Assembly: GCA_024529925.1 (NCBI GenBank)
Contig: JAFEUB010001549.1
Span: 626,352-690,351, forward strand
DNA from: Ophthalmolycus amberensis
Lineage: Eukaryota; Chordata; Actinopteri; Perciformes; Zoarcidae
Length of the DNA: 64,000 nucleotides
Direction: 5' to 3'
A model generated the notes under the pieces. It did no database searches. It had not been told where the DNA came from and worked only from the letters and a program-made list of their open reading frames with translations. Of this stretch, positions 8,206-19,193 are shown in pieces (the stretch's first letter is position 1; the number at the start of each line of letters is the position of its first letter). Position numbers and translations under genes: made by a program.

Positions 8206-8822
8206 CATAGAGAGAGCAGATTGATTGCTAAGAGAGCACTAAAACTAAAAGAAGAGGAGATATGGAATATTCCTTTTGGAAAGGGGGAAGCTACATAATT
8301 AATAAGAGAGGCCGTACGGGATGTATGGCAGAAGAAGTGGGACAACGACAACAAAGGAAGATATTCTACCATTCAGAAATCCATAAATGAGAGGTCATAT
8401 TATCAAGGTTAAGATTCGGACATACAGGACTTAACTCAACTCTGTATTTAATGGCAAAAAAGACAACATTTGTTTGTAATGTTGCTGAAGACGTGGAGCA
8501 TGTTATCCTAAAGTGTCGAAGATACAATACAGACATGAACATCTTGAAGCAACAAATGTCAGTTGGGACGGAGATGGAGTTTGGAGGGAGTTCTTGCAGC
8601 GGACAAAGAATGGTGTGAGTGCTGCAGGGCACTGTTGCGATTTCTTAAATAAACGGGATTAGACTGTAGGATTTAGGTTTTTTACTTTTAATTATTATTA
8701 TTATTTAGAACAGTGATGAAACTTTTACTCTGAACCTGCACACTCCGGTACAGTAGGTGGCGGTATGCACCTATTCAAGTTGGTTGCGATCCGCCAATCA
8801 AATTAGAGAAGAAGAAGCAGCA
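8190..8822 (+). mobile_element. LINE RNase H end and 3' UTR, copy 1
   Basis: The plus strand encodes a broken ERAD...AKRALKLKEEEIWNI segment (the RNase H C-terminal signature), then PFGKGEAT, AVRDVWQKKWDNDNKGR, and the VEHVILKC motif near 8490. A 3' UTR follows with ATT repeats and the GGTGGCGGTATGCAC/GAAGAAGAAG tail. Same element as 1-535. Ends next to fnbp4 exon 1 of unit 2. Confidence 0.6.
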
Positions 8823-8891
8823 GCAGAGCACAGCAGAGCAACAACAACGAGGCTAGGGTGGGCTGCAGGACCCCAGACTGTCAAGACAGCG

Positions 8892-9022
8892 ATGGGTAAG
8901 AACAACCGCCTCACAGGAGGAGCGGTCGGTCGGAGAACGATCCTCCAGCTTTCACCTTCCGCTTTCCGGGCTCGGTGGTGGGGATGTCATAGAGAGGGAA
9001 GAAGACCCCTCGGGATCCGATG
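8892..9022 (+). pseudogene. fnbp4: fnbp4-derived first exon, unit 2 (frame broken)
   Basis: ATG at 8892, donor after 9022, 131 nt. Same one-base phase conflict with the next WW exon as the copy at 600. Differences include NNRLTGG for NNSLTGG and GTCATAGAG in place of GTCGGAGAG. CCAAT box at 8794-8798. Confidence 0.6.
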
Positions 9023-9756
9023 GTATTTCTTAATGTTATCTCAGTGGCTTGTTAGCTGAATGCTAAATGCTGGAGCTGTGAAGCATGTGGCCATCTTTTA
9101 AAAATTCTAAATGATCTCCGTCCAGATGAACACGCTGAAAACTAATATCACGTGACTATTCAAGTACACTGGGCATGCGGGTGGGTGCCGATGTAAACAG
9201 GAAGTAGATTGTTGCTTATTTAAAAATAACCAATCAAGTAGCGAACGTGGGTGTCTACGTCATCTTTTTCAAACTTATGCGTTTACAAACGTCCACAATA
9301 AGAGGCAAGCACAGAGAAGCACAGAGTTTGAGTACAATACTCGGTACTCACTTTCTGGAGGTAACTGTCTGTGTGCTGCATTTAAGATGACGTGTTCATG
9401 TTTTATAACAGAGCAATATCATATTAATTATAGTTGTCTCCATAACACAAGGAAGCCGTATTTATTTACATATATTTTTGCTTTCGCATTAAAGCTGCTG
9501 GTGTACTTGGAAGAAATACAATCCATTCATATAATTATATTATTATAATAATACATTTAATACTAATCAATTATTCTTTGGAATACAACTCATCAATACT
9601 GCTAGGTTACACATTTGGTTGACAAATGAACTGCCTTGATGTTGAAATCTGTCAGCCACCTTTAGTATAGCAGAACATAAGGATTGTCTGCAATATATCA
9701 CCTAAAATCTGCTTTGATCTGTTTCCAAGCATCTCATGGTTGTTGTTTTTTTGCAG
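9023..9756 (+). other. Intron between exon 1 and first WW exon, unit 2
   Basis: Paralogue of 731-1471. Shows the CTCCGTCCA block (about 9110-9260), an AT-rich middle, an empty GTATAGCA site at 9665-9672 and a T7-GCAG acceptor. No other exon seen. Confidence 0.45.
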
Positions 9757-10389
9757 TGGGTGTAGAGATGGGAGACTGGCAGGAGGTGTGGGATGAGAAC
9801 TTTGACTGCTGCTACTACTGGAACACTCAGACCTATGAGGTGTCCATTGAGCTGCCACAATATCTAGCTGATCAGGTGCAAAGTCTGGGGCAGACTACGA
9901 ACAGGTAGGAGGAACTGACAGAGACACAGTATCACTTGTGAACAGTAGCTTCATCTTTTGAAGTCACTGTGCCTATCTGACCTCAAGTACAATTTTTTTG
10001 TCTCAAGTACAGCAATTCAGACGTGTATGATGTATTTTGTACTTTTCTTTGTAGCTCTAGTGTCAATGGCAACGGCACAGCGCATGAAGCCCATCACACC
10101 AACCAAAGTGCTGCAATTGTTGCAGCCCCACCATCTGTGAAGGAGACCAAAGTGAAGGCAAGTCTCATTTAAGTCCAACACAAATGTGAATTAGTTTAAA
10201 GACATTTATTCTGAGCTTTAATATGTCACCCTTGTGTTTTTGTCTAAAAGCAGGTAATTGAGAGTGCTGTAGGCCTCACAAGTGAAAAAGAGGAGAGGGA
10301 GTTTGTTGCCTCCCCTGGCTGCTCGGAGAACCTTATGGTTCTGGATGGGGATGTCGGAGAGAAAGAAGAAGACTCCTCGGGATCCGATG
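9757..10389 (+). CDS. fnbp4: fnbp4 WW-B-C' exon cassette (type a), unit 2
   Basis: WW exon 9757-9904, B 10055-10157, C' 10254-10389; same layout and phases as 1472-2114. Exon B has one Arg-to-Ser change (CTCTAGTGTC). The GC donor is kept. The second WW Trp is Ile. Confidence 0.65.
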
Positions 10390-13300
10390 GTATTTCTTAA
10401 TGTTATCTCAGTGGCTCTCTAGCTGAATGCAGCTTGTGGCCATCTTTTAAAAATCGATTAACTTCACAAAATGTAGCTAACAAATTAGTTAACATTAGCT
10501 GCAAGAATACATCATACCCCAAAATAGCTAATGTTTATGCTTAATGATGGCAGTATGCTAGCTCATGAGACCGGTTTGTTTAAGTTAAGCTAACACTAAC
10601 GGATCCACCAGAAGCTATTGTGTAGCATGGGCATGGCAACTCAGGCTACATCCACACTAATACGTTTTCATTTAAAAACAAAAACGATCTCCGTCCACAC
10701 GGGCATCTCAGTATCGTTTTCTAAAAGATCTCCGTCCAGACTAACACACCTGAAAATTAATATCACGTGACTATTCACGTACACTGGGCATGCGGGTGGG
10801 TGCCGATGTAAACAGGAAGTAGATTGGTTGCTTAGTTTAAAAAAAATACAACAGAGTAATAAAGTAGTCTTTAATAATGAAAGGTCGTGTTTGATACCGG
10901 TACTTAAGATCTTCCTCCAAAATCTTCCTCTATAAACTCAAACAGACACATTCCGTGGAAACTTTTAGAAGTTTTGTTTTTCAGACTTGGTTACAACGCT
11001 GTGGGCCTTGTTCTATCTCTCTCTCTCTCATCAAATTTACTTTAAAATGAACACTTACACATAGTTGTTTACTAGAGTATGGGTCAATAAATGTGGTCAA
11101 CACACGTCTCTCATTCATTTCCTCGGTTTCGTTGTCTGTTCTCACTCGTAGCTCTGCTGCTGAAGTCTCTGTCGTACTGGAGAGCAATTCATGTTTCGTT
11201 CCTTTATAGTTTATGTGTGGACTTCACAATAGTTGTGCAAAACAAAATAAGCATTAATAAGAAAAGGAAAGTCCTCCGTTTTGTGTCCGTCCTCCTCAAA
11301 GCCTCAAACCGTGACTTCAAACGTCCACTCTGTAGGTCTGATAACACCGCTGGACACGCCACTCACTAATCGCTCCAATAACAGCTTCTTCCTCCGCAAC
11401 AATGCATAATTTAACTGGACAACAGCTGCTAGTAAAGACAACAAGTTCAGCAACAACTGCAATCAGTTCTCCACCCAATACCTCAGGTTGATACTCAGAC
11501 ACCAGCTGTGAGTGCAGACCAGAACCAACAAAGCACAGAGTTTGAGTACAATACTCAGTACTCACTTTCTGGGGGTAACTGTCTGTGTGCTGTATTTAAG
11601 ATGAAGTGTTCATGTTTTATAAAAGAGATATCATATTAATTATAGTTGTCTCCATAACATAAGGAAGCATTAAAGCTGCTGGTGTACTTGGAAGAAAAAC
11701 AATCCATTCATATAATTATATTATTATAATAATACATTTAATACTAATCAATTATTCTTTGGAATACAACTCATCAATACTGCTAGGTTACACATTTGGT
11801 TGACAAATGAACTGCCTTGATGTTGAAATCTGTCAGCCACCCTTTAGTATAGCACAGGGGTCGGGAACCTTTTTGACTAAGAGAGCCATGAAAGCAAAAA
11901 ATTTGGAAATTTATTTCAGTGAGAGCCATATAATATATTTTAAAAGTGAATTCAACTAAATGTCAGTATAATAAGCCTCTGAATTTATTCTTTTAAATAA
12001 TGTTGTTATAACACTCACCATTAATGCGACTTCTGGTGCTGCATGGATTTGCTGATGTCTTTGTAGTCGGGTTGGTACTTGGTGAGGTTAAGCTTCATGC
12101 AAGCGTTGAGGCTTTCATCCGTTAAACGTGATCGTAGGTTGGACTTGATGTTTTTAAGATGTGAGAATGACTGCTCACATGCATACGTAGATCCAAACAT
12201 GGTCAATACAGCAATACTCACACGCTGCAGTGTGTGGTATGTGACAGGAAGCGCGTTCCAAGTTTTGAGAATCAGCTGGTCTTCGGGTTGGAGTTCTTTC
12301 ATTTCTGTCCACATGTGCTTGCTCGCCAACTCCGCTTTCTGTCGTGTGATTCTTTCCAAATCTTCATTCAGTGACTTGAACTTATTCACCCACATGTCTG
12401 AGGCCTTCAGGTCAGCCACTTCTGCTTCAAAATCTCTGACGGAGACACCAGGGATGTAATTCAGGTCGGCTGTGTTCAGTGAACACTCGTTTGGATGGGT
12501 GATGAACTTAAAAAGACGAGTGTGCTCACGAAATTCTCCAAAGCGTGCTTTGAAGGACTGTAGGAGACTGGATGTGCAGCCAGCTAGCTGGTGGAGATCA
12601 AGGTTTTGAATGGGCTCACTTGCTGTGCATGCATCTTTAAATTGGCTCAGTTTTTCAAAATGTAGTAAACGACCTGTTTCAAGATCCGTGATGAAAAGCT
12701 CCAGCTTGTTTTCAAAAGCAAATACAGCTTGTTGAAGGGATAACACTGTATTTCCAATGCCTTGCATTTTCACGTTGAGCTGGTTCAGATGTTCAGTCAG
12801 ATCTACGAGATAGTAAAACTTGAGGAGCCACTCGGTGTCGGCTAGCTCAGGATGCCCGACGCCTTTCATTTCAAGGAAAGTCCGGATTTCGTTCAGGCAA
12901 GCCGCAAAACGGCTAAGCACCTTCCCTCTTGACAACCAACGCACATTGCTGTGCAAAAGCAGACCAGGACAGTTATTTTCAACTTCATCCAGCAGTGTTT
13001 TAAACTGGCGATCATTTAAGGCTCGGGCAACAATAAAGTTGATCACACGAATGACCAGCGACATCACTTCGCCAAACTGCCTGTCACACATCTGAGCACA
13101 AAGTGCCTCCTGGTGTATAATGCAATGGAAACTTAGGATGGGTCTATTTTCATGTTCACGGAGAAGCGCCACAAATCCTTTGTTTTTCCCCACCATACAC
13201 GGAGCACCATCAGTACACACTGAGAGAAGTTTATCCATAGGTAGACTTTTTTCTTGAGCAAACTCCATGAAAGACTTGAATAAATCCTCACCTCTTGTGG

Positions 13301-16300
13301 ACCCTTTTAATGGCAGAACAGCAAGACTTTCTTCGCGCAGTGTGTCACCAACAGCATATCTTGCAATCACGCTGAACTGCGACAAATGGCTCACGTCTGT
13401 TGACTCATCCAAAGCCAGAGAAAAGAACGGCGCTGCATTTATGTCCTTCACTTGCGTTTCCTCCACTTTGTTTGCCATCACGATAGTACGATCATGAACA
13501 GTTCTTGCCGACAGAGGCATGTCTTGTATCCGTTTGATTATCTTGTCTTTGTTCGGAAGATCATCAAAAAGTTCATTGGCTACATCCAGCATGAACGTTT
13601 TAGCATACTCGCCATCTGTGAATGGTTTTCCGTTCCTCACTATTGCTAAAGAACCAGCAAAGCTAGCCGAATTATAGTCACCTTGCCGGGTCCATACGCG
13701 GAGTTGCTGCTGGCTAGCTTGCACCCTGCTCAGAAGCTCTTGGCACGCTTTCTTTCTGCTGTCTCCCGCAGGGTATTTTGACGCAAAGGTAGCGTGGCGT
13801 GTGTCGAAGTGCCGCTTTACATTCGACCGTTTCAACGATGTAATTTTGTCATTGCAAATTAGACACACCGCAGAACCCGCTCTCTCCACAAAGGCGAATT
13901 CTTCGGTCCATTCGTCCTGAAATGTACGATACTCGTCGTCTTTTTTTCTTTTCGCCATCTTCTTCGTCGAAGGGTTAGCTTTGAGCTAATGACCGAGCAG
14001 ACGCAGTCTCAGACTGATTCAAAAGGGGGCGTTTACCTGTTTTACCCAGCAACGGCAAACGTAGGCCAGTATCATCCAATTAAAATAATGGACAATTGCT
14101 CCTGCAGCCCTGAACAGGACATGCGCAGTGAAAAATCGATGGATGGATTAAAACAAGTGAGAATATTTTGTTTTATCTGCGAGCCATATGCAATCATCAA
14201 AAGAGCCACATCTGGCTCGCGAGCCATAGGTTCCCGACCCCTGGTATAGCAGAACATAAGGATTGTCTGCAATATATCACCTAAAATCTGCTTTGATCTG
14301 TTTCCAAGCATCTCATGGTTGTTGTTTTTTTGCAGTGGGTGTAGATATGGGAGACTGGCAGGTGTTATGGGATAAGATCTTTCGCTGCTACTTCTACAAG
14401 AACACTCAGACCAATGAGGTGTCCATTGAGCTGCCACAATATCTAGCTGATCAGGTGCAAAGCCTGGGGCAGACTACGAACAGGTAGGAGGAACTGACAG
14501 AGACACAGTATCACTTGTGAACAGCAGCTTCATCTTTTGAAGTCACTGTACCTATCTGACCTCAAGTACAATTTTTTTGTCTCAAGTACAGCAATTCAGA
14601 CGTGTATGATGTATTTTGTACTTTTCTTTGTAGCTCTCGTGTCAATGGCAACAGCACAGCGCATGAAGCCCATCACACCAAGGAAAGTGCTGCAATTGTT
14701 GCAGCCCCGCCATCTGTGAAGGAGACCAAAGTGAAGGCAAGTCTCATTTAAGTCCAACACAAATGTGAATTAGTTTGAATTAGTTTAAAGACATTTATTC
14801 TGAGCTTTAATATGTCACCCTTGTGTTTTTGTCTAAAAGCAGGTAATTGAGAGTGCTGTAGGCCTCACAAGTGAAGAAGAGGAGAGGGAGTTTGTTGCCT
14901 CCCCTGGCTGCTCGGAGAACCTTATGGTTCTGGATGGGGATGTCGGAGAGAAAGAAGAAGACTCCTCGGGATCCGATGGTATTTCTTAATGTTATCTCAG
15001 TGGCTCTCTAGCTGAATGCAGCTTGTGGCCATCTTTTAAAAATCGATTAACTTCACAAAATGTAGCTAACAAATTAGTTAACATTAGCTGCAAGAATACA
15101 TCATACCCCAAAATAGCTAACGTCTATGCTTAATGATGGCAGTATGCTAGCTCATGAGACCGGTTTGTTTAAGTTAAGCTAACACTAACGGATCCACCAG
15201 AAGCTATTGTGTAGCGTGAGCATGACAAAACTCAGGCTACATCCACACTAATACGTTTTCATTTTAAAACAAAAACGATCTCCGTCCACACGGGCATCTC
15301 GGTATCGTTTTCTAAAAGATCTCCGTCCAGACTAACACGCCTGAAAATTAATATCACGTGACTATTCACGTACACTGGGCATGCGGGTGGGTGCCGATGT
15401 AAACAGGAAGTAGATTGTTGCTTAGTTTTAAAAAAATACGACGGAGTAATAAAGTAGTCTTTAATAATGAAAGGTCGTGTTTGATACCGTACTTTCCGGA
15501 CTATAAGCCGACACATTTGGTTGACAAATGAACTGCCTTGATGTTGAAATCTGTCAGCCACCCTTTAGTATAGCAGAACATAAGGATTGTGTGCAATATA
15601 TCACCTAAAATCAGCTTTGATCTGTTTCCAAGCATCTCATGGTTGTTGTTTTTTTGCAGTGGGTGTAGAGATGGGAGACTGGCAGGTGTTATGGGATGAG
15701 ATCTTTGACTGCTACTTCTACAAAAACACTCAGACCAATGAGGTGTCCATTGACCTGCCACAATATCTAGCTGATCAGGTGCAAAGCCTGGGGCAGACTA
15801 CGAACAGGTAGGAGGAACTGACAGAGACACAGTATCATCACAACTGTGTGAGCAGCAGCTTCATCTTTCACTGTACCTATCTGACCTCAAGTACAATTCT
15901 TTAAACATTTCTTTGGGTTTGTCTCAAGTACAGCAATTCAGATGTGTATAATGTATTTTGTACTTTTCTTTGTAGCTCTCGTGTCAATGGCAACAGCACA
16001 GCGCATGAAGCCCATCACACCAACGAAAGTGCTGCAATTGTTGCAGCCCCGCGATCTGTGAAGGAGACCAAAGTGAAGGCAAGTCTCATTTAAGTCCAAC
16101 ACAAATGTGAATTAGTTTAAAGACATTTATTCTGAGCTTTAATATGTCACCCTTGTGTTTTTGTCTAAAAGCAGGTAATTGAGAGTGCTGTAGGCCCCAC
16201 AAGTGAAGAAGAGGAGAGGGAGTTCATTGCCTCCCCTGGCTGCTCAGAGAACCTTATGATTCTGGATGGAGTTATGAGGCTGAGTAAGTCAGAAAGGTGC

Positions 16301-18343
16301 CCCCTAGCAGTAGTGTTTGTCGACTTTGCGAAGGCCTCCGATACCTTTTCACACGAGCACCTCCTGACGGCACTGGAACAGAAGGAGTTAGACCAGCACA
16401 TGCTGGAGCATGTCAGAAACTCTTATGATGCATATACGGCCAAAGTGCGATGCCTTGTAGAGGAAACGAGAAACATCGACATGAAGTTGGAAGTGAAGCA
16501 GGGTGACTCCATGTCCCCTCTCATCTCTAACCTTGCTCTGGATCCACTGATACAGACACTTGAACGCGAGGGCCGGGGCTTTGCCGTTAATGGGAAGCCC
16601 ATTACTGCGCTAGCATTTGCAGACAACCTGGTGATGCTGAGTAGCTCTTGGGACGATATGGTCATCAACATAGCCATTCTCGAAACATTCTGCAAGAGTA
16701 CAGGCATGAGCGTCCAGCCAAGTAAGTGCCATGGGTTCTTCATAGAGATGGCCGGTAAAACGTGTAAGGTAAATGACTGCAACTCGTGGGCCATCGATAA
16801 GAAGCCGATCCACCTAGTGGGACCGGACGAGTCGGTCGGTTATTTGGGAGTCTGGGTGAACCCACGGAAGGGACTGATTTCTGGAGATGTGGTTGCTAAG
16901 ATCCAGCAATGGACCAAGGCAATCGGGCAGTCACCGTTAGACCCGGTAGGTAAGGTGTTCTTGTTGCGTGACTATGTAATACCGAGAGTGATCTTTGTCG
17001 CCGATCAATGCATGATATATACGAAGGCCCTGACAGAAATGGACGACCACATCAAGCAGGAAGTAAAGAGCTGGCTCCATCTGCCGACTTGTACAACCGA
17101 CGGACTACTATACTCCAGGTTATCCAGCGGCGGTCTGGGTCTCCCTAAGTTGGCAAGAACTGTCCCGGCCATGCAGGCCCTGAGGATCCACGGGCTGTTT
17201 CACTCCCCGGAGGAAATAGTCAGATGGGTCGCTCATCAAACGATAGGTCTCAAAGCGTTTAAGAGGGCCTGGCTGAGAGCGGGCGGGTCACCGGGCGAAA
17301 TCCCTGAGCTAGGCACCCTCACGGGGGATGCAAGTCAGGGAGGTATGCCGGAAAAAGACTCCCCCGGGGTGGGGGCAGCAGACGAGGTACCGACCCCCAG
17401 TTCAATGACGCTACGGAAGCGCATAGTCCCGTGTGACTGGCGCCAGGTTGAGTTCGAGAGATGGGCACACATGAAGAGTCAAGGAGAGGGCGTGCGCGAG
17501 TTCGAGGCTGATAGAATTAGCAACTGCTGGCTCCTCGACTTACCTTCGGAGAGGCTTTCACGGAGCCATTACGCGGCAGCTCTGCAGCTAAGGGCAAGCG
17601 TATATCCAACCCGGGAACTGCTAGGAAGAGGGAAGGCGTCCTCCCGCGATGTCCTCTGTCGGAACTGTCGGCGTTGTCCTGAAACCTGCGCACACATTCT
17701 TGGGGGGGGATGTCCTATGAGTCGATTTAGTCAGATCCAAAGACACAACAGGGTGTGTGACATCCTCGTAACAGAAGCTGAGCGCAACGGCTGGAGAGTG
17801 GAGAGAGACAAAAGCTGTAGAATGCCCTCCGGGAACACCCTAACTCCAGACTTAATCTGCTCAAAGAAAAGGAAGGTGCTCATTGTGGATGTTACAATAA
17901 GGTACGAAAAAAATAAAGGCTCCCTTGAGAAAGCGCGGCTTGAGAAAGAGAGAAAGTACTGTCCCTTGACCCCTGTAATCAAACAGAGCAGACCTCTGGG
18001 GACAGAGGTCAGAGTATTTGGCTTCCCGATTGGAGCCAGGGGAAAATGGCCGATAGAAAACAACAAACTTCTCAGAATATTGGGCCTGAAGCAAGCTGAA
18101 TGCCTGATTTTTGCTAAACTCCTCAGCAGGAGAACACTAATATATACGCTGCATATGTTGAGGACCCTCATGTTAGAGAAGGGGAAGAAGAAGCCGGAGA
18201 AGAAGGTGGAGAAGGCGTGGTGGAAGAAGAAGGCGTGGTGGAAGTGGAAGAAGGCGGAGAAGAAGGCAGAGAGGGAGAGGGAGAAGAATCGAAAGAATCG
18301 TCTTCGTACACTTAGGAGTTCTAAATATGGCCGACGCAAGTAA
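9757..18343 (+). CDS. Predicted chimeric gene, unit 2: three fnbp4 WW cassettes spliced to RT/endonuclease
   Basis: Nine exons in agreeing phase: WW 9757-9904, B 10055-10157, C' 10254-10389, WW 14336-14483, B 14634-14736, C' 14843-14978, WW 15660-15807, B 15976-16078, C::RT 16175-18343. From the Met at 9768 the open frame is 1060 residues without a stop. A complete hAT (11855-14243) sits in the intron between the first and second cassette. If the introns are spliced the product would have three degenerate WW domains before the RT, one more than units 1 and 3. The copy number of the cassette therefore varies among paralogues. Expression is unproven. Confidence 0.45.
10390..11854 (+). other. 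Long intron segment with unidentified repeated block, unit 2
   Basis: Begins like intron 1. It carries the CTCCGTCCA block at 10670-10830 and then a segment (about 10900-11600) that recurs at 23760-24450 and, in part, at 31965-32400. It includes a short CT repeat near 11017. On the minus strand 11565-11317 has an 82-residue open frame (residues such as LVSEYQPEVLGGELIAVVAE) that I do not recognise. The segment ends at the GTATAGCA target (11847-11854) of the hAT. Confidence 0.35.
11855..14243 (-). mobile_element. Complete hAT transposon, family 1
   Basis: Terminal inverted repeats CAGGGGTCGGGAACCT at both ends (11855 on plus; ending at 14243 on minus). Flanked by a perfect 8-bp target duplication GTATAGCA (11847-11854 and 14244-14251). 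Length 2389 bp. It encodes an intact 645-residue transposase on the minus strand. The paralogous site at 24711-24718 is empty, so the insertion is younger than that duplication. Confidence 0.92.
12021..13958 (-). CDS. hAT transposase with BED-type zinc finger, family 1 (645 aa)
   Basis: Intact open frame starting MAKRKKDDEYRTF. An N-terminal BED-like finger uses Cys 32, Cys 35 and a KRHFDTRH pair (about 50-55). The RNase H-like catalytic core shows ALDESTD (Asp 184), VCTDGAP (Asp 250), CIIHQEALCAQ (about 280) and VRWLSRGKVL. The C-terminus has the hAT dimerisation signature FGSTYACEQSFS with the catalytic Glu and RSRLTDESLNACMKL. Similar to GTF2IRD2/Charlie-like transposase-derived proteins. 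All three DDE residues are present, so it could be an active transposase. Ends 167 bp before the element end. Confidence 0.92.
   Translation of the reverse strand: MAKRKKDDEYRTFQDEWTEEFAFVERAGSAVCLICNDKITSLKRSNVKRHFDTRHATFASKYPAGDSRKKACQELLSRVQASQQQLRVWTRQGDYNSASFAGSLAIVRNGKPFTDGEYAKTFMLDVANELFDDLPNKDKIIKRIQDMPLSARTVHDRTIVMANKVEETQVKDINAAPFFSLALDESTDVSHLSQFSVIARYAVGDTLREESLAVLPLKGSTRGEDLFKSFMEFAQEKSLPMDKLLSVCTDGAPCMVGKNKGFVALLREHENRPILSFHCIIHQEALCAQMCDRQFGEVMSLVIRVINFIVARALNDRQFKTLLDEVENNCPGLLLHSNVRWLSRGKVLSRFAACLNEIRTFLEMKGVGHPELADTEWLLKFYYLVDLTEHLNQLNVKMQGIGNTVLSLQQAVFAFENKLELFITDLETGRLLHFEKLSQFKDACTASEPIQNLDLHQLAGCTSSLLQSFKARFGEFREHTRLFKFITHPNECSLNTADLNYIPGVSVRDFEAEVADLKASDMWVNKFKSLNEDLERITRQKAELASKHMWTEMKELQPEDQLILKTWNALPVTYHTLQRVSIAVLTMFGSTYACEQSFSHLKNIKSNLRSRLTDESLNACMKLNLTKYQPDYKDISKSMQHQKSH
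14336..14978 (+). CDS. fnbp4: fnbp4 WW-B-C' exon cassette (type c), unit 2
   Basis: WW exon 14336-14483 (VLWDKIFRCYFYKNTQTNEV, SIELP), B 14634-14736, C' 14843-14978. The start of the WW exon reads GVDMGDW instead of GVEMGDW. Splice sites and phases are intact. Begins 92 bp after the hAT. Confidence 0.65.
14979..15659 (+). other. Intron between C' and third WW exon, unit 2
   Basis: Near-identical copy of 2115-2795, including the CTCCGTCCA block, the truncated TACTTTCCGGACTATAAGCC end at 15485-15515 and an empty GTATAGCA site near 15568. Confidence 0.45.
15660..16078 (+). CDS. fnbp4: fnbp4 WW-B exon pair (type b), unit 2
   Basis: WW 15660-15807 and B 15976-16078, copies of 2796-3214 with the same residues. 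Splices in phase 0 into the RT exon at 16175. Confidence 0.65.
16175..18343 (+). CDS. fnbp4 exon C fused to RT/endonuclease, copy 2
   Basis: 722-residue open frame whose protein I read as identical to the copy at 3311-5479. One silent G/A difference is visible near 16310. It includes the FADN active site, the CCHC knuckle and the PD-x12-D endonuclease pattern. The near absence of changes dates the 12.9-kb spaced duplication as very recent. Confidence 0.8.
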   Translation, partial: VIESAVGPTSEEEEREFIASPGCSENLMILDGVMRLSKSERCPLAVVFVDFAKASDTFSHEHLLTALEQKELDQHMLEHVRNSYDAYTAKVRCLVEETRNIDMKLEVKQGDSMSPLISNLALDPLIQTLEREGRGFAVNGKPITALAFADNLVMLSSSWDDMVINIAILETFCKSTGMSVQPSKCHGFFIEMAGKTCKVNDCNSWAIDKKPIHLVGPDESVGYLGVWVNPRKGLISGDVVAKIQQWTKAIGQSPLDPVGKVFLLRDYVIPRVIFVADQCMIYTKALTEMDDHIKQEVKSWLHLPTCTTDGLLYSRLSSGGLGLPKLARTVPAMQALRIHGLFHSPEEIVRWVAHQTIGLKAFKRAWLRAGGSPGEIPELGTLTGDASQGGMPEKDSPGVGAADEVPTPSSMTLRKRIVPCDWRQVEFERWAHMKSQGEGVREFEADRISNCWLLDLPSERLSRSHYAAALQLRASVYPTRELLGRGKASSRDVLCRNCRRCPETCAHILGGGCPMSRFSQIQRHNRVCDILVTEAERNGWRVERDKSCRMPSGNTLTPDLICSKKRKVLIVDVTIRYEKNKGSLEKARLEKERKYCPLTPVIKQSRPLGTEVRVFGFPIGARGKWPIENNKLLRILGLKQAECLIFAKLLSRRTLIYTLHMLRTLMLEKGKKKPEKKVEKAWWKKKAWWKWKKAEKKAEREREKNRKNRLRTLRSSKYGRRK

Positions 18344-18499
18344 TAACTACCTGCAGAAGATAACATCTGGGAACTCACTGAGTTAACATAATGATACGAT
18401 GCATTTTCAGTAGTCCCGCCAGAGCGGGAGCTGACAGTTTAACCTGGAAGCTTCATCCAATGTGCAGAATGAGGTGCATCTAAGCCTCTAAGAACAGGG
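18344..18499 (+). other. Retroelement 3' UTR with hairpin, copy 2
   Basis: Copy of 5480-5635; the CCCGC/GCGGG hairpin lies at 18415-18428. Confidence 0.4.
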
Positions 18500-19109
18500 G
18501 TTTCCAATTAGCTGCTAGTCTTGCTCATATTTCTGACAGCGTACAATAACATGTTGTACTGTTTCCTCTTGTCCACTATACTAGCATTTGCCAGTATCAT
18601 GTTTTCCTACTTTAAGTAGCATACTTTTAAGCCCAGTGTGTCCAAATCAAACTGGACATAACTGTGGTAACTGTCAATATGTGCCTGTATTGTATGCAAA
18701 TTAAAAATACCCACTCTACCCTTGTTCTTCTTTTTTAATAATGCAAAGTCTACTGTTGCATCAGGAAGTATGCACGGTGCTATTTCTGGTAGTGGAACTG
18801 TTGGACTGAAGTTCAAAGCTTCTTCTCCCTCCTCTACTTTTCCCAGCAGGGTTTTAGAGTTTCCTGTGTTGGATGCCCTGTAGATTAGCCCAATAACTCA
18901 ATGCTAACTGAGTTATTCTTAATTCTGGCGGCATTTCTCCCGTTTCCACCTGTGATGCAGCCGTTGGGCTTGTTTTAAAGGCACCAGTGCATAATCTCAT
19001 TGCCTGATATTGAATATTATAACATTTTTAAGGGATGTGCTTGCTGCTGATCCATACACCATATTTTAATATAGATCTAATTAATTCACTCTATGGCTTT
19101 CAAAGCAGT
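18500..19109 (-). mobile_element. Reverse-strand LINE, RT C-terminal part, copy 2
   Basis: Copy of 5636-6245, with the same frame breaks and the same loss of the RNase H core. Confidence 0.55.
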
Positions 19110-19193
19110 TCTATCTATGTAGAGCTGCTTCATTTTTGACAGTGTAGAAAAAAGCCTGCAATGTCACCAAAACGCACACACGAGACAATACAA

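Larger units (their letters stand above)
1387..11853 (+). repeat. Segmental duplication A, copy 1
   Basis: Aligns without large gaps to 14251-24717. Spacing is 12,864 bp, or 10,467 bp without the hAT at 11855-14251. The few visible differences are single bases and 1-3 bp indels. Confidence 0.85.
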
